From NCBI RefSeq assembly GCF_900129045.1, contig NZ_FQTX01000002.1, positions 248,001 through 312,000 on the forward strand: a stretch of 64,000 nt of DNA, in the 5' to 3' direction. Position numbers and translations under genes: made by a program. The stretch comes from Bifidobacterium merycicum DSM 6492 (lineage in GTDB: Bacteria > Actinomycetota > Actinomycetes > Actinomycetales > Bifidobacteriaceae). Numbering within the stretch: the stretch's first letter is position 1; each line of letters opens with the position of its first letter. Below the pieces are notes generated by a model. That model did no database searches, was not told the DNA's origin, and saw only the letters and a program-made list of their open reading frames with translations. This document shows, one piece after another, positions 1 through 9,323 of the stretch.

Positions 1-564
1 CGACTGCGTGGCATGGTGCAGTTTGCCGGAGCATGCCTGCTTGGTCTGCTGGGTGTGCTCGCCGATTCCAGACTGTCTTCCATAGCCGAGAACGGCGCGC
101 AGGGAGACGGTTCGTTCTTTGCGAGAATCTACCAAAGTCTCGATCCGCTCTGCGGCCTGCTTACCCATCCATGGACCCTGCTTACCGGTTATGGCGCGGG
201 CAACATCATCAACGCCGTGTGGGCTGGCGCATCCAAGGCCGAGCAGCTACTAAATGGTCTTGGCATGAACGGCGGCGCGGCCACAGGATTTGCGGCCGGC
301 ATGAATGCGGACACCGTATGGACGATGTGTGCCTACACCAGCATCATCGCCGAATACGGATTGATCGGCCTGGTTCTGCTGGTCATCGCTTCCATAGTTT
401 CCATGACGCGTGTCTTCGATACTGCAGCTGCCGAGCATGGTGTTTGGAGCAAGACTGTTATCTGCTGGCTTGTCCTGATCGTGTACCTGTATATCCAGTG
501 CGAGAACTATGCGTTCGCCGCGCTGCCATTGTTTATCTTCGCGGTAAGCAAGCTGCGCGAGTAA
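1..564 (+). CDS. O-antigen/polysaccharide polymerase (Wzy-like), C-terminal part
   Basis: The frame is open from the first base, so the gene starts before the window; the visible 187 residues end at a TAA. The protein is hydrophobic, with a long polar loop (about residues 25-110) followed by two or three membrane segments (for example around AEYGLIGLVLLVIASIVS and VICWLVLIVYLYIQ). This large loop then C-terminal helices is the usual layout of Wzy/O-antigen ligase proteins that join repeat units at the outer face of the membrane. The neighbouring Wzz/kinase gene supports an exopolysaccharide role. The polymer is unknown. Family assignment rests on topology and context, since these proteins are poorly conserved. 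Confidence 0.7.
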   Translation, partial: RLRGMVQFAGACLLGLLGVLADSRLSSIAENGAQGDGSFFARIYQSLDPLCGLLTHPWTLLTGYGAGNIINAVWAGASKAEQLLNGLGMNGGAATGFAAGMNADTVWTMCAYTSIIAEYGLIGLVLLVIASIVSMTRVFDTAAAEHGVWSKTVICWLVLIVYLYIQCENYAFAALPLFIFAVSKLRE

Positions 565-863
565 CCGTATTTGACGGGGTACGGATGTCTTCTTCTAGAT
601 AACGTACAGTTAGAGAAGCCGCTATCGCAAGTATTCTTTAACCTGTCCACAAGGCGGCTGACATTAGCAATCATTTGGGTAGGTAATGCGACTGTTCAGT
701 TTTTTGAGCCTTGCCGCTCTGGAGCTGCCATAAGCGAAATGAGACGTGTTTCGTTGCTGAGGGTGCAGTGGTCACGGCCTGTTCGGACCACAGCACCTCG
801 ATACTTATATGCAAGACGGCAGTCGATGGCCGTCTATGCTGGGTGAAGTGATCTGAAGTGATT
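565..863. other. Non-coding gap, no gene seen
   Basis: About 300 bases between the polymerase and two gene remnants. Open frames here have no ribosome binding site, no recognisable family and arginine-rich composition typical of spurious frames. No terminator with a T-run or clear promoter was identified. Confidence 0.5.
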
Positions 864-1010
864 TTACAAGCTGCGGATTTGCGAGCCGAACGGCCATAGC
901 GCTAATTTGGCCATCTTGAATGATTGAATGCCGAACGGAATGCCGATGATGGTGATGCAGTTCAACAGACCGGCGCCCACATAGCCGATCGCCATCCATA
1001 TTCCGGCCAG
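864..1010 (-). pseudogene. YccF-family membrane protein remnant
   Basis: The last 45 or so residues read on the minus strand resemble the YccF (DUF307) inner-membrane family, including the hydrophobic stretch around LLNCITIIGIPFGIQ and the family-typical LALWPFG near the end. Upstream of this the frame loses all resemblance and runs into sequence belonging to another remnant, and no start with a ribosome binding site is present. I read it as the 3' end of a gene whose 5' part was lost. The family is a small membrane protein of unknown function. Confidence 0.55.
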
Positions 1011-1022
1011 CACCACCCCGTG

Positions 1023-1231
1023 TTCACCGTCATGATCGCCCTCGGCGACGACATAGTGCTCGCCAGCGACGGCTACCCCTTCCTCGAACCCACGCTTGAT
1101 CAATCCGAAAGGGCGCTCGCGGAACTCAAAGCCAGCGACCCGCATCTCATCAGCCGTTCCCCACGACCAAAGGCTTCGAACCAGGGCTCGACTCCTTCGA
1201 CGACCGCGCATACCTGCGCTTCACCGTCTGA
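1023..1231 (+). pseudogene. C-terminal remnant of an unrecognised protein, frameshifted
   Basis: One frame reads ALGDDIVLASDGYPFLEPTL and continues to about position 1160. A second frame then supplies a plausible C-terminus, SFDDRAYLRFTV, ending at a TGA at 1229. The VLASDGYP core with a terminal SFDDR is reminiscent of the end of PP2C-like domains, where an acidic turn follows the last strands, but the fragment is too short to be sure. A frame change near 1155-1165 and the missing 5' part mark it as a remnant. It abuts the YccF remnant on the other strand, suggesting one deletion joined the two. Confidence 0.4.
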
Positions 1232-1244
1232 ACCCCCGAACACA

Positions 1245-1260
1245 CAAGCGTAAACGCTTG
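1245..1260. promoter_or_regulatory. Palindrome upstream of the kinase gene
   Basis: CAAGCGTAAACGCTTG is a perfect 7-2-7 inverted repeat about 105 bases upstream of the Wzz/kinase start. Its form resembles LacI-family or catabolite-type operators, but it could equally be a small hairpin. No regulator is identified. Confidence 0.3.
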
Positions 1261-1366
1261 CGGTGAGCGCTTATGAAAGTGTTGATGCAAAAACCGGTTT
1301 TGCTGAAAATAATCCCCCCGTGTCCGTAAACTGTGAATGATTGAGACAGTCAGACAGGAGAGAAGC

Positions 1367-2932
1367 GTGGCTGAAGACAAAGCCCAACAAAACAGCATTC
1401 TTATCCCGGAGAACCGTATCGATGCAAACCCGCAGAATGTGGTTCTCGCGGAACGATCAGAATCGGATGCAGACGAAGGCATGACCCTGATGGATCTGAT
1501 CCGCATCGTCGGCAAGCACATGTTCACAGCGATTCTGGTGTTCGTTCTCGTGGTCGTCGGCGTAACCGCATACACGCTGACCGCGCAGAAGAAATACACG
1601 GCAACGGCCCAGCTGTTCGCCAGCTACAACAACACCACCGCCGACGCGCTCGACAGCAGCGTGAGCAGCCAGAGCACAGCCGGCACCTACATCGCCACCC
1701 AGCTCAAGAGCTACCCGGATCTGGTCAAAACCGAGGCCGTGCTCCAACCGGTGATCGACGAACTGAACGACAACTCCATCACCACCGACGATCTTGCCGC
1801 CATGGTGACCGCCACCAACCCCACCGACACTTACATGCTCAACGTCTCCGTTGAAGCCACCAGCCCGGAACAGTCCGCGCAGCTGGCGAACGAAGTGTCG
1901 CAATCCCTTTCCAGAGTGGTCTCCTCCGAGCTGTACGCCTCCGGCAAGAAGTCCATGGTGAAACTGTCCGTGGTACAGAAAGCCAAGACACCCACCTCCC
2001 AAAGCTCGCCGAACACCAAGCTCAACATCGCCGTGGCTGTTGTCGCCGGCATCGTACTGGGCATCTTCGCGGCACTTGTACGCGACCTGCTGGCCCGCAA
2101 GCTGCAGGACCTCATGGACCTGCAGTCCATCGACCCCAACGGCAGCATCGCCGGCATTATTCCCAAGGACGAAGTGCTTAACGTCACCAAGCCGGTTATC
2201 GTTACCAAGCCGGACAGCCCCATCGCCGAGGAATTCCGCCGCATGCGCACCAACCTGTCGTTCGTCACCTCCAAAGACGGCGACAAGGGCCGCCTGATCG
2301 TAATCACCTCGTCCATGCCGTCCGAAGGCAAAACCACCGTGTCATGCAATCTTGCGGCCGCGCTCGCGGAGAACGGCGCATCCGTGCTGCTCATCGACGC
2401 CGATCTGCGCCACCCGTCCGTGGCCAAGCGTCTTGGTCTCGAAGGTGGCGTCGGTCTTGCTCATGTGCTGAGCAATCAGGCCAGCGTCAAGGACGTGGTG
2501 CAGCGTTACTGGAAGCCGAACCTGCATATCATGCCCGCCGGTCCGCGTATTCAGAACGCCTCCGTGCTGCTCAACTCCCGCATCATGCACGAACTGGTGC
2601 ATCAGGCCGTGCAGCAGTATGACTATGTGATCATCGACACCACGCCCATGTCCGTGGCGAACGATGCCGCCGTATTCGGCCAGATGGGCAACGGCGTGGT
2701 CATGATCTCCGCACGTGGAACGACCTATAAGAGCGCGTTGCGTGGCGCCGTCAACGAACTTCGCGATCTCGACGTGCCACTGCTCGGCTACGTGTTCAAC
2801 CTTGCCGACGAGAAGCGCAACCGTGGATACGGCAACTATTACTACTACGGTTCGTACTACAAGGGCGAGTACGGCAAGGAAGACAGCAAGAAAGACAGGA
2901 AGCGCCGCCGTTCGCACAGGCGTGGCAAGTGA
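1367..2932 (+). CDS. Polysaccharide co-polymerase fused to BY-type tyrosine kinase (Wzz-CpsD)
   Basis: A 521-residue membrane protein expected to control exopolysaccharide chain length and export. A GTG at 1367 is preferred because AGGAG sits 6 bases upstream; an ATG at 1337 lacks such a site. An N-terminal Wzz domain lies between membrane segments at about residues 50-71 and 215-238. The cytoplasmic C-terminal half carries Walker A (SEGKTT, near 320), the BY-kinase Walker A' (LLIDADLRHP, near 342) and Walker B (VIIDTTP, near 420). The tail at about 487-504 is a tyrosine cluster (YGNYYYYGSYY), the usual autophosphorylation site. Fusion of activator and kinase in one chain is the Gram-negative-like arrangement also known in Actinobacteria. 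Its expected phosphatase partner at 3106-3357 is truncated. Confidence 0.92.
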   Translation: MAEDKAQQNSILIPENRIDANPQNVVLAERSESDADEGMTLMDLIRIVGKHMFTAILVFVLVVVGVTAYTLTAQKKYTATAQLFASYNNTTADALDSSVSSQSTAGTYIATQLKSYPDLVKTEAVLQPVIDELNDNSITTDDLAAMVTATNPTDTYMLNVSVEATSPEQSAQLANEVSQSLSRVVSSELYASGKKSMVKLSVVQKAKTPTSQSSPNTKLNIAVAVVAGIVLGIFAALVRDLLARKLQDLMDLQSIDPNGSIAGIIPKDEVLNVTKPVIVTKPDSPIAEEFRRMRTNLSFVTSKDGDKGRLIVITSSMPSEGKTTVSCNLAAALAENGASVLLIDADLRHPSVAKRLGLEGGVGLAHVLSNQASVKDVVQRYWKPNLHIMPAGPRIQNASVLLNSRIMHELVHQAVQQYDYVIIDTTPMSVANDAAVFGQMGNGVVMISARGTTYKSALRGAVNELRDLDVPLLGYVFNLADEKRNRGYGNYYYYGSYYKGEYGKEDSKKDRKRRRSHRRGK

Positions 2933-2992
2933 TGGCACGAATGCGCGCCATATGCCTGACGACTTGTCGTGACAAGTGATTCCAAACTGATC

Positions 2993-3022
2993 GAGTCCCC
3001 GTTTCTTTTGGAGCGGGGACTC
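2993..3022 (+). terminator. Hairpin after the kinase gene
   Basis: GAGTCCCC pairs with GGGGACTC across a 14-base loop, 60 bases after the kinase stop. There is no strong T-run, so it may be a weak terminator. Confidence 0.45.
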
Positions 3023-3105
3023 GTCATACCTGAACGAATGTTACAGTGCTGGCCGTTGTGCGTTGCGAAGCGTGCGTGACTGGGCGTACGCCTGCTTGCA
3101 GGAAT

Positions 3106-3357
3106 TCAGGCCACCGCCGCGGCGATGGCGGCGGTCAACCGTCTTGAACGGAACGCGTCGACGGTCATCTGGCTGATATGGTTGCGCTGCAGCAGACGCT
3201 CGGCTTTCCACGAGATGGCATAGTCATGAAGCCCGTGTGTACCTGCGGAGGAGAATTCCAGGCTTGGTTCGTTGAAGATATGAGGGGCGAGAATCTCGGC
3301 CATGGGCGAGCGGGAGATATTGCCGGTGCAGACGAACAGTATATGCATGGCTTTCAC
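3106..3357 (-). pseudogene. Low-molecular-weight protein tyrosine phosphatase, truncated
   Basis: The N-terminus holds the P-loop CTGNISRS (Cys10, Arg16) of low-molecular-weight phosphatases followed by the family's SAGTHG, but the frame ends after 83 residues where about 150 are usual. The general-acid loop (DP motif near the C-terminus) is missing, so no catalysis is expected. The change comes at LTAAIAAAVA, where the family normally reads into an AD-containing strand. A second frame downstream carries a few plausible residues, so a frameshift is likely. Such phosphatases normally dephosphorylate the BY-kinase encoded alongside. The start could be GTG 3357 or ATG 3348. Confidence 0.7.
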
Positions 3358-3456
3358 TCTATGGGTTGGTGATGCCTGAGAGAAAGAGAAGATACCCTTG
3401 CTGGTACAGTGGCGGCGTGGCAGAGATCGAAGAGTGGCAGAGATCGAAGAATTGAG

Positions 3457-4002
3457 TATGGAAGAGCTGTCTGGCGATACCGGGAAACCGGTACCGGTGG
3501 CGTTGCTCGCGGCGGGTTGAACGAATCAAATGATGTCCCCGGATTAGGGGAGAGCGCTCGTCATCGAAGGCATCGCATACGGCGTCGTGTCCGCGAAGCG
3601 GTACTGCTCATCATGGCGGTTATCCTGTCCGCCATCATCCTGCTGGGCGTATATTTCGCGGTTTCCGCGGCCGTTGTAGCTAAAGAGGTCAAGACGGCGG
3701 CCGAGAGCGTGTCTTCGCTGAGCGGCGTGAATCTCACTGACGAGTGGTCTATCGCCAATCTTGACAGTACGGTCAGGAATCTTGATAGGCATGTCGGCAT
3801 CGCCTATGCCAATACCAGCAACCCCGTCTGGCGTATGATGAGCGGCATGCCGCAGTACGGTGGTAATGTCGCCGCCATCCGTACCGCCGTGGATGCGTTG
3901 CACGATCTGTCTCATGATGCGTTGCCGTTGATGGTCGACGCTATGGGAGATGTCGATTTGACACGATTCAGCGTCGAGGAATCTACGTGGCAATCGCCAT
4001 AG
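3457..4002 (+). pseudogene. DUF4012-family membrane protein, N-terminal fragment
   Basis: The readable protein has an arginine-rich segment, one strong membrane helix (VLLIMAVILSAIILLGVYFA) and an external region ending with NPVWRMMSGMPQYGGNVAAI, typical of the beginning of DUF4012 proteins found in actinobacterial exopolysaccharide loci. Full members are roughly 600 residues; this one stops soon after, so most of the extracellular domain is gone. The 5' end is also disturbed: an ATG at 3457 opens a frame that stops at 3521, and the membrane helix is in another frame. Coordinates span both pieces. Function of the family is unknown. Confidence 0.6.
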
Positions 4003-4009
4003 CATGAAA

Positions 4010-4035
4010 GGTCTCCCTCGGGAGGCCTTTTTTGT
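4010..4035 (+). terminator. Rho-independent terminator
   Basis: GGTCTCC and GGAGGCC pair around a CTCG loop followed by TTTTTTG, directly after the DUF4012 remnant. The T-run makes this a convincing plus-strand terminator. Confidence 0.8.
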
Positions 4036-4214
4036 TGCCGTTAACCGTATGCTCATGTTGCAGTTCGGTTCTAGCCGGTTAACATGCCAGCTGCAGGACG
4101 TAGGAAATAAGCGAAAAAAGACCGGGACGGAAAACGATGAACAAGCGGCACGACAAGGAAACGGCGGGAATCGGTTTTCGACGGTTGGCCACGAATACAA
4201 CAAGAAAATATAAC

Positions 4215-4250
4215 GGATAAAAAGAAGGTAGGGACGCCGTTGTCCCTACC
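4215..4250 (-). terminator. Terminator of the histidine kinase operon
   Basis: GGTAGGGAC and GTCCCTACC form a perfect 9-bp stem with a GCCGTT loop; read on the minus strand it is followed by TTCTTTTTATCC. It lies 90 bases after the kinase stop. The rest of 4036-4340 shows no gene. Confidence 0.8.
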
Positions 4251-4340
4251 GAAGACGCACTTGTGACAGGATATGATTACGTGATGTGATTGCGGATGCC
4301 CTCAATTGCCTTCTCGTACTACTCTTCCCAAGAGCATATG

Positions 4341-5411
4341 TTACCCCACAATATGGTATTTGGGCAGCACTATCTCAAAATTGGCACCTCGGGAATCGTC
4401 CACCACCTGAACGGTGCCCCCATGCAATTGTGCGGCCCACCGTGCGATGGACAGGCCTAGTCCAGTACCGCCGGACTCCGTGCCTGGGCCGGTTTTGGCG
4501 CGGACGAATCGGCGGAAGATATCGGAGCGTGAATCCGGTGAGATCTGCGAGCCGAAGTTCACCACGTTGGTCACCACAGTGCCATGCGGAATATCCTCAT
4601 GCGCCTCCACCAGCACATTCGTGCCGTCGGGGGAGTGCTTCAACGCGTTGCCGATGATATTGGTGAACAGCTGGCGCAGACGATCCTGGTCCCCTTCGAT
4701 CATGATGTCGTCGGGAACGTTCATTTCGATGATATGCGCATGCCCACCGTCGGCGATCTCCAGCGGTTCGATGGTGTCGTCAAGAAACTCGGCGAAGTTG
4801 AACCTTTCGATATCCAGGCTGGCGGCTCCGGCTTCCATGCGGCTCAGATCCAGCAGGAACGCGATCAGATCGCTTAGCCGGTGCGTCTGGTTGAGAATGC
4901 TTTCCAGATTCGCCGGTGTCGGCTCGGTGACACCGTCCGCCATGTTCTCCACCTGTGCCTGCAGGGCGGAAACAGGTGTGCGCAGCTCATGACTCACGTT
5001 GGCGATCATGTCCATGCGCATCTTGTCCGCATGCTGCAGTTCGGCGGCCATCTCGTTGAACGACCGCGCCAACTGCTCCACCTCGTCGTGGCTGGAATCG
5101 TCGATCGGCACGCGCACGCTGTAGTCGCCGTTCGCCATGGCCTCGGCAACGTCACGCAATTGACGTAGGCGTGCGGTCAGACCGCGGGAGAACGTATAGG
5201 TGAAGCTCAATGCCACCACCAGTGTAAGGGGCATGGCGATCCACCAGCTCAGATCGAGCTTGAGCAGGATCCAGCACACCAGGAACGCGATCGCCGTGGC
5301 GATCACGATCAGGGCACTGAGTTCCATTTTGAGGGAGCGAAGGAACAAGATAGGGCGCACGCCGGTACGACGTGCGCCCTGGAAGCGCGGTTTACGCTGT
5401 TTGACGTTCAT
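4341..5411 (-). CDS. Sensor histidine kinase
   Basis: A 356-residue membrane kinase. Two adjacent membrane helices (about residues 30-70) with almost no extracytoplasmic loop precede a HAMP linker ending in LARSFNEMAAEL. The H-box NVSHELRTPVSAL holds the phospho-accepting histidine (about residue 140). ATP-binding boxes follow: NIIGNALKHSPDG (N), DIFRRFVRA (F) and GGTGLGLSI (G). The lack of a sensor loop suggests sensing within the membrane or cytoplasm. ATG 5411 is chosen over an in-frame TTG six bases upstream. It lies 21 bases after the response regulator stop and is surely co-transcribed with it; the signal is not evident. Confidence 0.92.
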   Translation of the reverse strand: MNVKQRKPRFQGARRTGVRPILFLRSLKMELSALIVIATAIAFLVCWILLKLDLSWWIAMPLTLVVALSFTYTFSRGLTARLRQLRDVAEAMANGDYSVRVPIDDSSHDEVEQLARSFNEMAAELQHADKMRMDMIANVSHELRTPVSALQAQVENMADGVTEPTPANLESILNQTHRLSDLIAFLLDLSRMEAGAASLDIERFNFAEFLDDTIEPLEIADGGHAHIIEMNVPDDIMIEGDQDRLRQLFTNIIGNALKHSPDGTNVLVEAHEDIPHGTVVTNVVNFGSQISPDSRSDIFRRFVRAKTGPGTESGGTGLGLSIARWAAQLHGGTVQVVDDSRGANFEIVLPKYHIVG

Positions 5412-5432
5412 CAACAACCTTGGGTAGAAGCC

Positions 5433-6161
5433 TTATTCGCCGTCGGATGGCGGCTCAAAGGCATATCCTACGCCATGCACCGTGCGAATCATGTCAGGGC
5501 CGAGTTTGTGTCGCAACGCCTTGACATGGCTGTCTACGGTACGGGTGCCGGAGGCATCCACCCAATCCCACACCTCTTCGAGGAGCTTCTCACGGGTGAG
5601 CACGGACTTCGGCTTTCGGGCGAGGGTCGCCAGCAGGTCGAATTCGGTGGGCGTCAGGTGAACATCCTTGCCGTTAAGGCTGACGGTGCGCTGTGCCGGA
5701 TCGATGATCAGCGAGCCGAAGTCGAGAACCTTCTCGTTTTCCGCATTCTTGGCGATGACCTTTGCTCGGTCCACCCGGCGCAGCAGCGCCTTGCAACGGG
5801 CGATCAGTTCGCGCATGGAGAACGGCTTGGTCATGTAATCATCGGCTCCGGCGCCCAGACCGATCACCTTGTCCGCCTCATCGTCGCGTGCGGTGAGGAT
5901 GAGCACCGGTACCGGGCGGTCGGCCACGATACGTTTCGTGGCTTCAAGACCGTCCATTACCGGCAGCATGATGTCCATGATGACCAAATCCGGTCTCAGC
6001 TGAGCCGCCGCCTGAACGGCGCTTGCCCCGTCTCCGGCAACGCGTGCGGACCAACCTTCGGCGGTGATGCGCTGGGCGATGGCTGTGGCCAGCGTCGGTT
6101 CATCTTCGACGACCAGCACGGTGCGGGACTGAGCCTGCTGTTGTGCTGTTGAGTTGAGCAT
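5433..6161 (-). CDS. OmpR-family response regulator
   Basis: A 242-residue two-domain regulator. The receiver domain (about 14-125) has the acidic pair VVEDEP, phospho-acceptor Asp63 in VIMDIMLP, the switch LTARDD and lysine in TKPFS. The C-terminal winged helix (about 145-237) contains LTPTEFDLL and RTVHGVGYAF typical of the OmpR/PhoB class. It precedes its histidine kinase by 21 bases and follows glgB by 28 bases on the same strand, so the three genes probably form one transcript. Target genes cannot be told from the sequence. Confidence 0.95.
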   Translation of the reverse strand: MLNSTAQQQAQSRTVLVVEDEPTLATAIAQRITAEGWSARVAGDGASAVQAAAQLRPDLVIMDIMLPVMDGLEATKRIVADRPVPVLILTARDDEADKVIGLGAGADDYMTKPFSMRELIARCKALLRRVDRAKVIAKNAENEKVLDFGSLIIDPAQRTVSLNGKDVHLTPTEFDLLATLARKPKSVLTREKLLEEVWDWVDASGTRTVDSHVKALRHKLGPDMIRTVHGVGYAFEPPSDGE

Positions 6162-6189
6162 TTCGTTAGCTGCCTTTCAGCTGGATATA

Positions 6190-8454
6190 TCAGTTTTCCG
6201 GCTTCAAGAATACCGCAGCGAGCGCAGGGACGGTGATTCGTGCGGAAGCGGGGCGGGAATGGTATTCGCCCGCGTCCGCTTCGAACGTGCCGTTCGAAAT
6301 GCCGGAACCGCCGTACACGGTGGAATCCGTGGTGAGTACTTCCTTCCAACGTCCGCCGTGGGGGAGTGCGACCTGATAGTCGGACCATGCCTCGCCGGAG
6401 AAGTTCACCACCACGACGCATTCCTCGCCCTTCGTGCCGATGCGCACGAAGCTCAGGGTGTTGTGGTCGGCGTCGTCGCTGGTGAGCCATTGGAAACCGT
6501 CGGGGGTGAAGTCTTGGCTCCAGATGGCCGGTGTTTCCTTATACAGCTTGTTCAGGTCGGCCACGAGACGCTGCACGCCCATGTGCTCCTGCCAGTTCAG
6601 GCAATCCCAGTCGATGGAGTTGTCGTGATCCCATTCGCCCCACTGCGCGAGCTCGTTGCCCATGAAGGTGAGTTTCTTGCCCGGGTGTGCCCACTGGTAG
6701 GCGAACAGGGCGCGCACGCCGGCGTACTTCTGCCAGTTGTCGCCCGGCATCTTGCCGAACAGCGAACCCTTGCCGTACACGACCTCGTCATGGCTGATCG
6801 GCAGCACGTAACGCTCGGAGTAGGCATACACCATGGAGAAGGTGATCTCGTCGTGATGCCACTTGCGGTTGATCGGCGTCTCATGCAGGTACTGGAGCGT
6901 ATCGTGCATCCAGCCCATGTTCCACTTGAGGCCGAATCCCACGCCGCCAGCGTCGGTCGGAGCGGTGATGCCCGGGTAGGCGGTGGATTCCTCGGCGATC
7001 ATCATGATGCCGGGGTTGTTCTTGTACGCGGTGGCGTTGGCTTCCTTGAGGAAGTCGATGGCCTCCAGATTCTCACGGCCGCCGTAGATGTTCGGATGCC
7101 ACTGGCCGGGCTTGCGGCTGTAGTCGAGGTAGAGCATGGAGCTCACGGCGTCGACGCGCAGGCCGTCCATGTGGTATTCGTCCAGCCAGAAGCCGGCGTC
7201 GGCGACGAGGAAGTTGCGCACCTCGTGCCTGCCGAAGTTGAAGATGTACGTGCCCCAGTCCGGGTGTTCGCCGCGGGTCGGGTCCGGATCCTCGTACAGC
7301 GGGGTGCCGTCGAATCGGCCGAGAGCGAAATCATCCTTCGGGAAGTGCGCGGGGACCCAGTCCATGATGACGCCGATGCCGGCTTCATGCAGCTTCTCGA
7401 CCAAGTATTTGAAGTCGTCCGGACCGCCCAGTCGGGAATCGACCGCGTAATAGCCGGTGACCTGATAGCCCCAGGAGCCGGTGAACGGGTATTCGGCCAG
7501 CGGCATGAACTCGACGTGGGTGAAGCCCATCTTCTGCACGTAGGGCACGAGCTTGTCGGCGAGTTCGCGGTAGTTGTTCACGTCCTTGCGCCAGCTCAGC
7601 GCGTTGAGCTCGTAGATCGCGACAGGGCCGTTGTGCGGATCGGTGGCGGCGCGGCGGGCCATCCACTCTTCGTCATGCCACTCATGCTTGGAATCCACCA
7701 CGATCGATCCGGTCGCCGGCGGAATCTCGTGGGAACGCTCCATGGGGTCGGCCTTGTCGATCCACTCCCAATTGGCGTTGAGGATCTGGTATTTGTACAC
7801 GTCGCCGGCCTTGGCGCCCGGGACGAACAGCTCCCACACGCCGGAGGAGCCGAGCGCGCGCATTGCGTGGCAGCGGCCATTCCAGCCGTTGAAGCTGCCG
7901 ATCACACGCACCGCGTGCGCGTTCGGCGCCCATACGGCGAAGGAGACGCCGGTGACCTTCTCGCCCGGTGTGCCGTCCACGCCGCCCATCGGATCCTCAT
8001 ATTCACGTACATGCGCACCCAAGGCATCCCACAGACGTTCGTGGCGGCCCTCGCCGAACAGGTACATGTCCATTTCGCCGACGGTCGGCAGATAACGGTA
8101 CGGATCGTCCTGAACGGTTTCGGGAACGCCGTCGTACGCGACCTTCACACGGTAGTCCGGCACGGAATACCCGCCGTCCTCGTTGACGGTGGAGGGGATG
8201 ACCGCGACGAAAACTCCGTTGAACTCGTGCGTTGCCGCGTATTCGCCGGCCTGCGTGACGATGGTGACCGTCTTCGCAAACGGGCGCAAAACGCGGACCG
8301 TGGTGTACTTGGCATTCTCGCCTTCGGCGAGGTGACCGCCCAGAATGGCGTGAGGGTTGTAGAAAGCAGTGTTGCTTACCTGATCAAGGTCGCCCTGGTT
8401 AACCGGGACGGCAACGATATCGTCATTGATGTTCGTATTAGTGCTCATGTTCAT
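6190..8454 (-). CDS. glgB: 1,4-alpha-glucan (glycogen) branching enzyme
   Basis: About 754 residues, GH13 family, which transfers alpha-1,4 chains to alpha-1,6 positions in glycogen. An N-terminal beta-rich region with an additional CBM48 module (ending around FNGWNGR) precedes the catalytic barrel. Visible family signatures are the nucleophile segment [13 protein letters not shown], the acid/base segment [11 protein letters not shown] and the third acidic residue in [13 protein letters not shown]. The start is put at the ATG pair 8454/8448 (MNMSTNTN); an upstream in-frame extension has no support and overlaps the divergent carD promoter. Together with glgX at 39.6 kb it supports active glycogen metabolism. 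Confidence 0.95.
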   Translation of the reverse strand: MNMSTNTNINDDIVAVPVNQGDLDQVSNTAFYNPHAILGGHLAEGENAKYTTVRVLRPFAKTVTIVTQAGEYAATHEFNGVFVAVIPSTVNEDGGYSVPDYRVKVAYDGVPETVQDDPYRYLPTVGEMDMYLFGEGRHERLWDALGAHVREYEDPMGGVDGTPGEKVTGVSFAVWAPNAHAVRVIGSFNGWNGRCHAMRALGSSGVWELFVPGAKAGDVYKYQILNANWEWIDKADPMERSHEIPPATGSIVVDSKHEWHDEEWMARRAATDPHNGPVAIYELNALSWRKDVNNYRELADKLVPYVQKMGFTHVEFMPLAEYPFTGSWGYQVTGYYAVDSRLGGPDDFKYLVEKLHEAGIGVIMDWVPAHFPKDDFALGRFDGTPLYEDPDPTRGEHPDWGTYIFNFGRHEVRNFLVADAGFWLDEYHMDGLRVDAVSSMLYLDYSRKPGQWHPNIYGGRENLEAIDFLKEANATAYKNNPGIMMIAEESTAYPGITAPTDAGGVGFGLKWNMGWMHDTLQYLHETPINRKWHHDEITFSMVYAYSERYVLPISHDEVVYGKGSLFGKMPGDNWQKYAGVRALFAYQWAHPGKKLTFMGNELAQWGEWDHDNSIDWDCLNWQEHMGVQRLVADLNKLYKETPAIWSQDFTPDGFQWLTSDDADHNTLSFVRIGTKGEECVVVVNFSGEAWSDYQVALPHGGRWKEVLTTDSTVYGGSGISNGTFEADAGEYHSRPASARITVPALAAVFLKPEN

Positions 8455-8594
8455 TAGTGTACGGCGTGAACGCTTGAAAATGGAACATTTGGCGCGTCGT
8501 AGTGCAATTTTTCCGAACTTTTTCGCAAGTCCAGCGGCTATGGCATACTCGTTCAGGTTTTTTGTGTGTCCGCTCAAGCTCAATCGGAGGTTTC

Positions 8595-9188
8595 ATGGGA
8601 TACAAGGTCGGCGATATGGTCGTCTATCCGCGTCACGGCGCGGCAAGGGTTGAGGCCATCACCGAGCGGACGGTACGAGGGGTGACCCGCGAATATCTGG
8701 AGCTGTCGGTGCTTTCCTCCGACGGTCTGGTTATCAATGTTCCGGTGGATAATGCCAAGAAGGTCGGCGTGCGTGACATCGTCGACGCCAACGAGGTGGC
8801 CAAGGTGTTCGAGATCCTTCGCACCCCGATCATCGAGAAGGAAATGAACTGGTCCCGACGCTATAAGCTGAACGTCGAGAAGATCGCGACCGGCGACGTG
8901 AACAACATCGCCGAAGTGGTGCGTGATCTGGCGCAGCGCGACGTGGACGAGCACGGCCTGTCCGCGGGCGAGAAGCGCATGCTCACCAAGGCCCGTTCCA
9001 TCCTCACCTCGGAGATCGCGCTGAGTGAGAAGATCGAAGAGGACGAGGCCCAGCGCCTGCTCGACGTGAATTTGGGTTACCAGCCCGCTCAGCCGGGCGA
9101 CGAGAAGCACCACACCAAGGAGCCGGAGGAGGCCGCTAAGGACACTTTGGCCCGCGTGGAGGCTTCGAAGAAGTCGAAGAAGAAGTGA
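8595..9188 (+). CDS. carD: CarD-family RNA polymerase-binding regulator
   Basis: A 197-residue protein beginning GYKVGDMVVYPRHGAARVEA, the Tudor-like RNA polymerase interaction domain of CarD/CdnL (about 1-60). A helical DNA-contacting domain follows (about 65-160), including the NWSRRYKLN region and its conserved tryptophan. CarD binds the polymerase beta subunit and stabilises open complexes, especially at rRNA promoters. Compared with mycobacterial CarD it has an added lysine/glutamate-rich tail. GGAGG lies 5 bases before the ATG. The gene is followed by its own terminator and ispF, a frequent actinobacterial neighbour. Confidence 0.93.
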   Translation: MGYKVGDMVVYPRHGAARVEAITERTVRGVTREYLELSVLSSDGLVINVPVDNAKKVGVRDIVDANEVAKVFEILRTPIIEKEMNWSRRYKLNVEKIATGDVNNIAEVVRDLAQRDVDEHGLSAGEKRMLTKARSILTSEIALSEKIEEDEAQRLLDVNLGYQPAQPGDEKHHTKEPEEAAKDTLARVEASKKSKKK

Positions 9189-9237
9189 GCCGCGCGTCCA
9201 CGGTGCCGTAGGGTGCCGTGGACGTGGCGCGAAGAGG

Positions 9238-9274
9238 GAAGGAAGTCGCCGAAGGCGCTTCCTTCTTTTGTTTT
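9238..9274 (+). terminator. Terminator after carD
   Basis: GAAGGAAG and CTTCCTTC, extended by CGCC/GGCG, form a strong hairpin with a GAA loop followed by TTTTGTTTT. A second stem (GTCCACGG/CCGTGGAC) lies just upstream. Confidence 0.8.
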
Positions 9275-9323
9275 CCGGCGGATTCCTCGATTGGATTCGT
9301 CGGTCGGATTGGAGGCGGTGAAT

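Noticed and set aside
571-846. Plus-strand 91-codon frame after the polymerase
   Set aside because: No ribosome binding site, no recognisable composition or family.
4004-4213. 69-codon plus-strand frame downstream of the DUF4012 remnant
   Set aside because: It begins inside the terminator hairpin and has no family resemblance.
6154-8457. 767-codon plus-strand frame opposite glgB
   Set aside because: Mirror frame of a strongly biased gene; His/Val/Arg-rich with no family resemblance.
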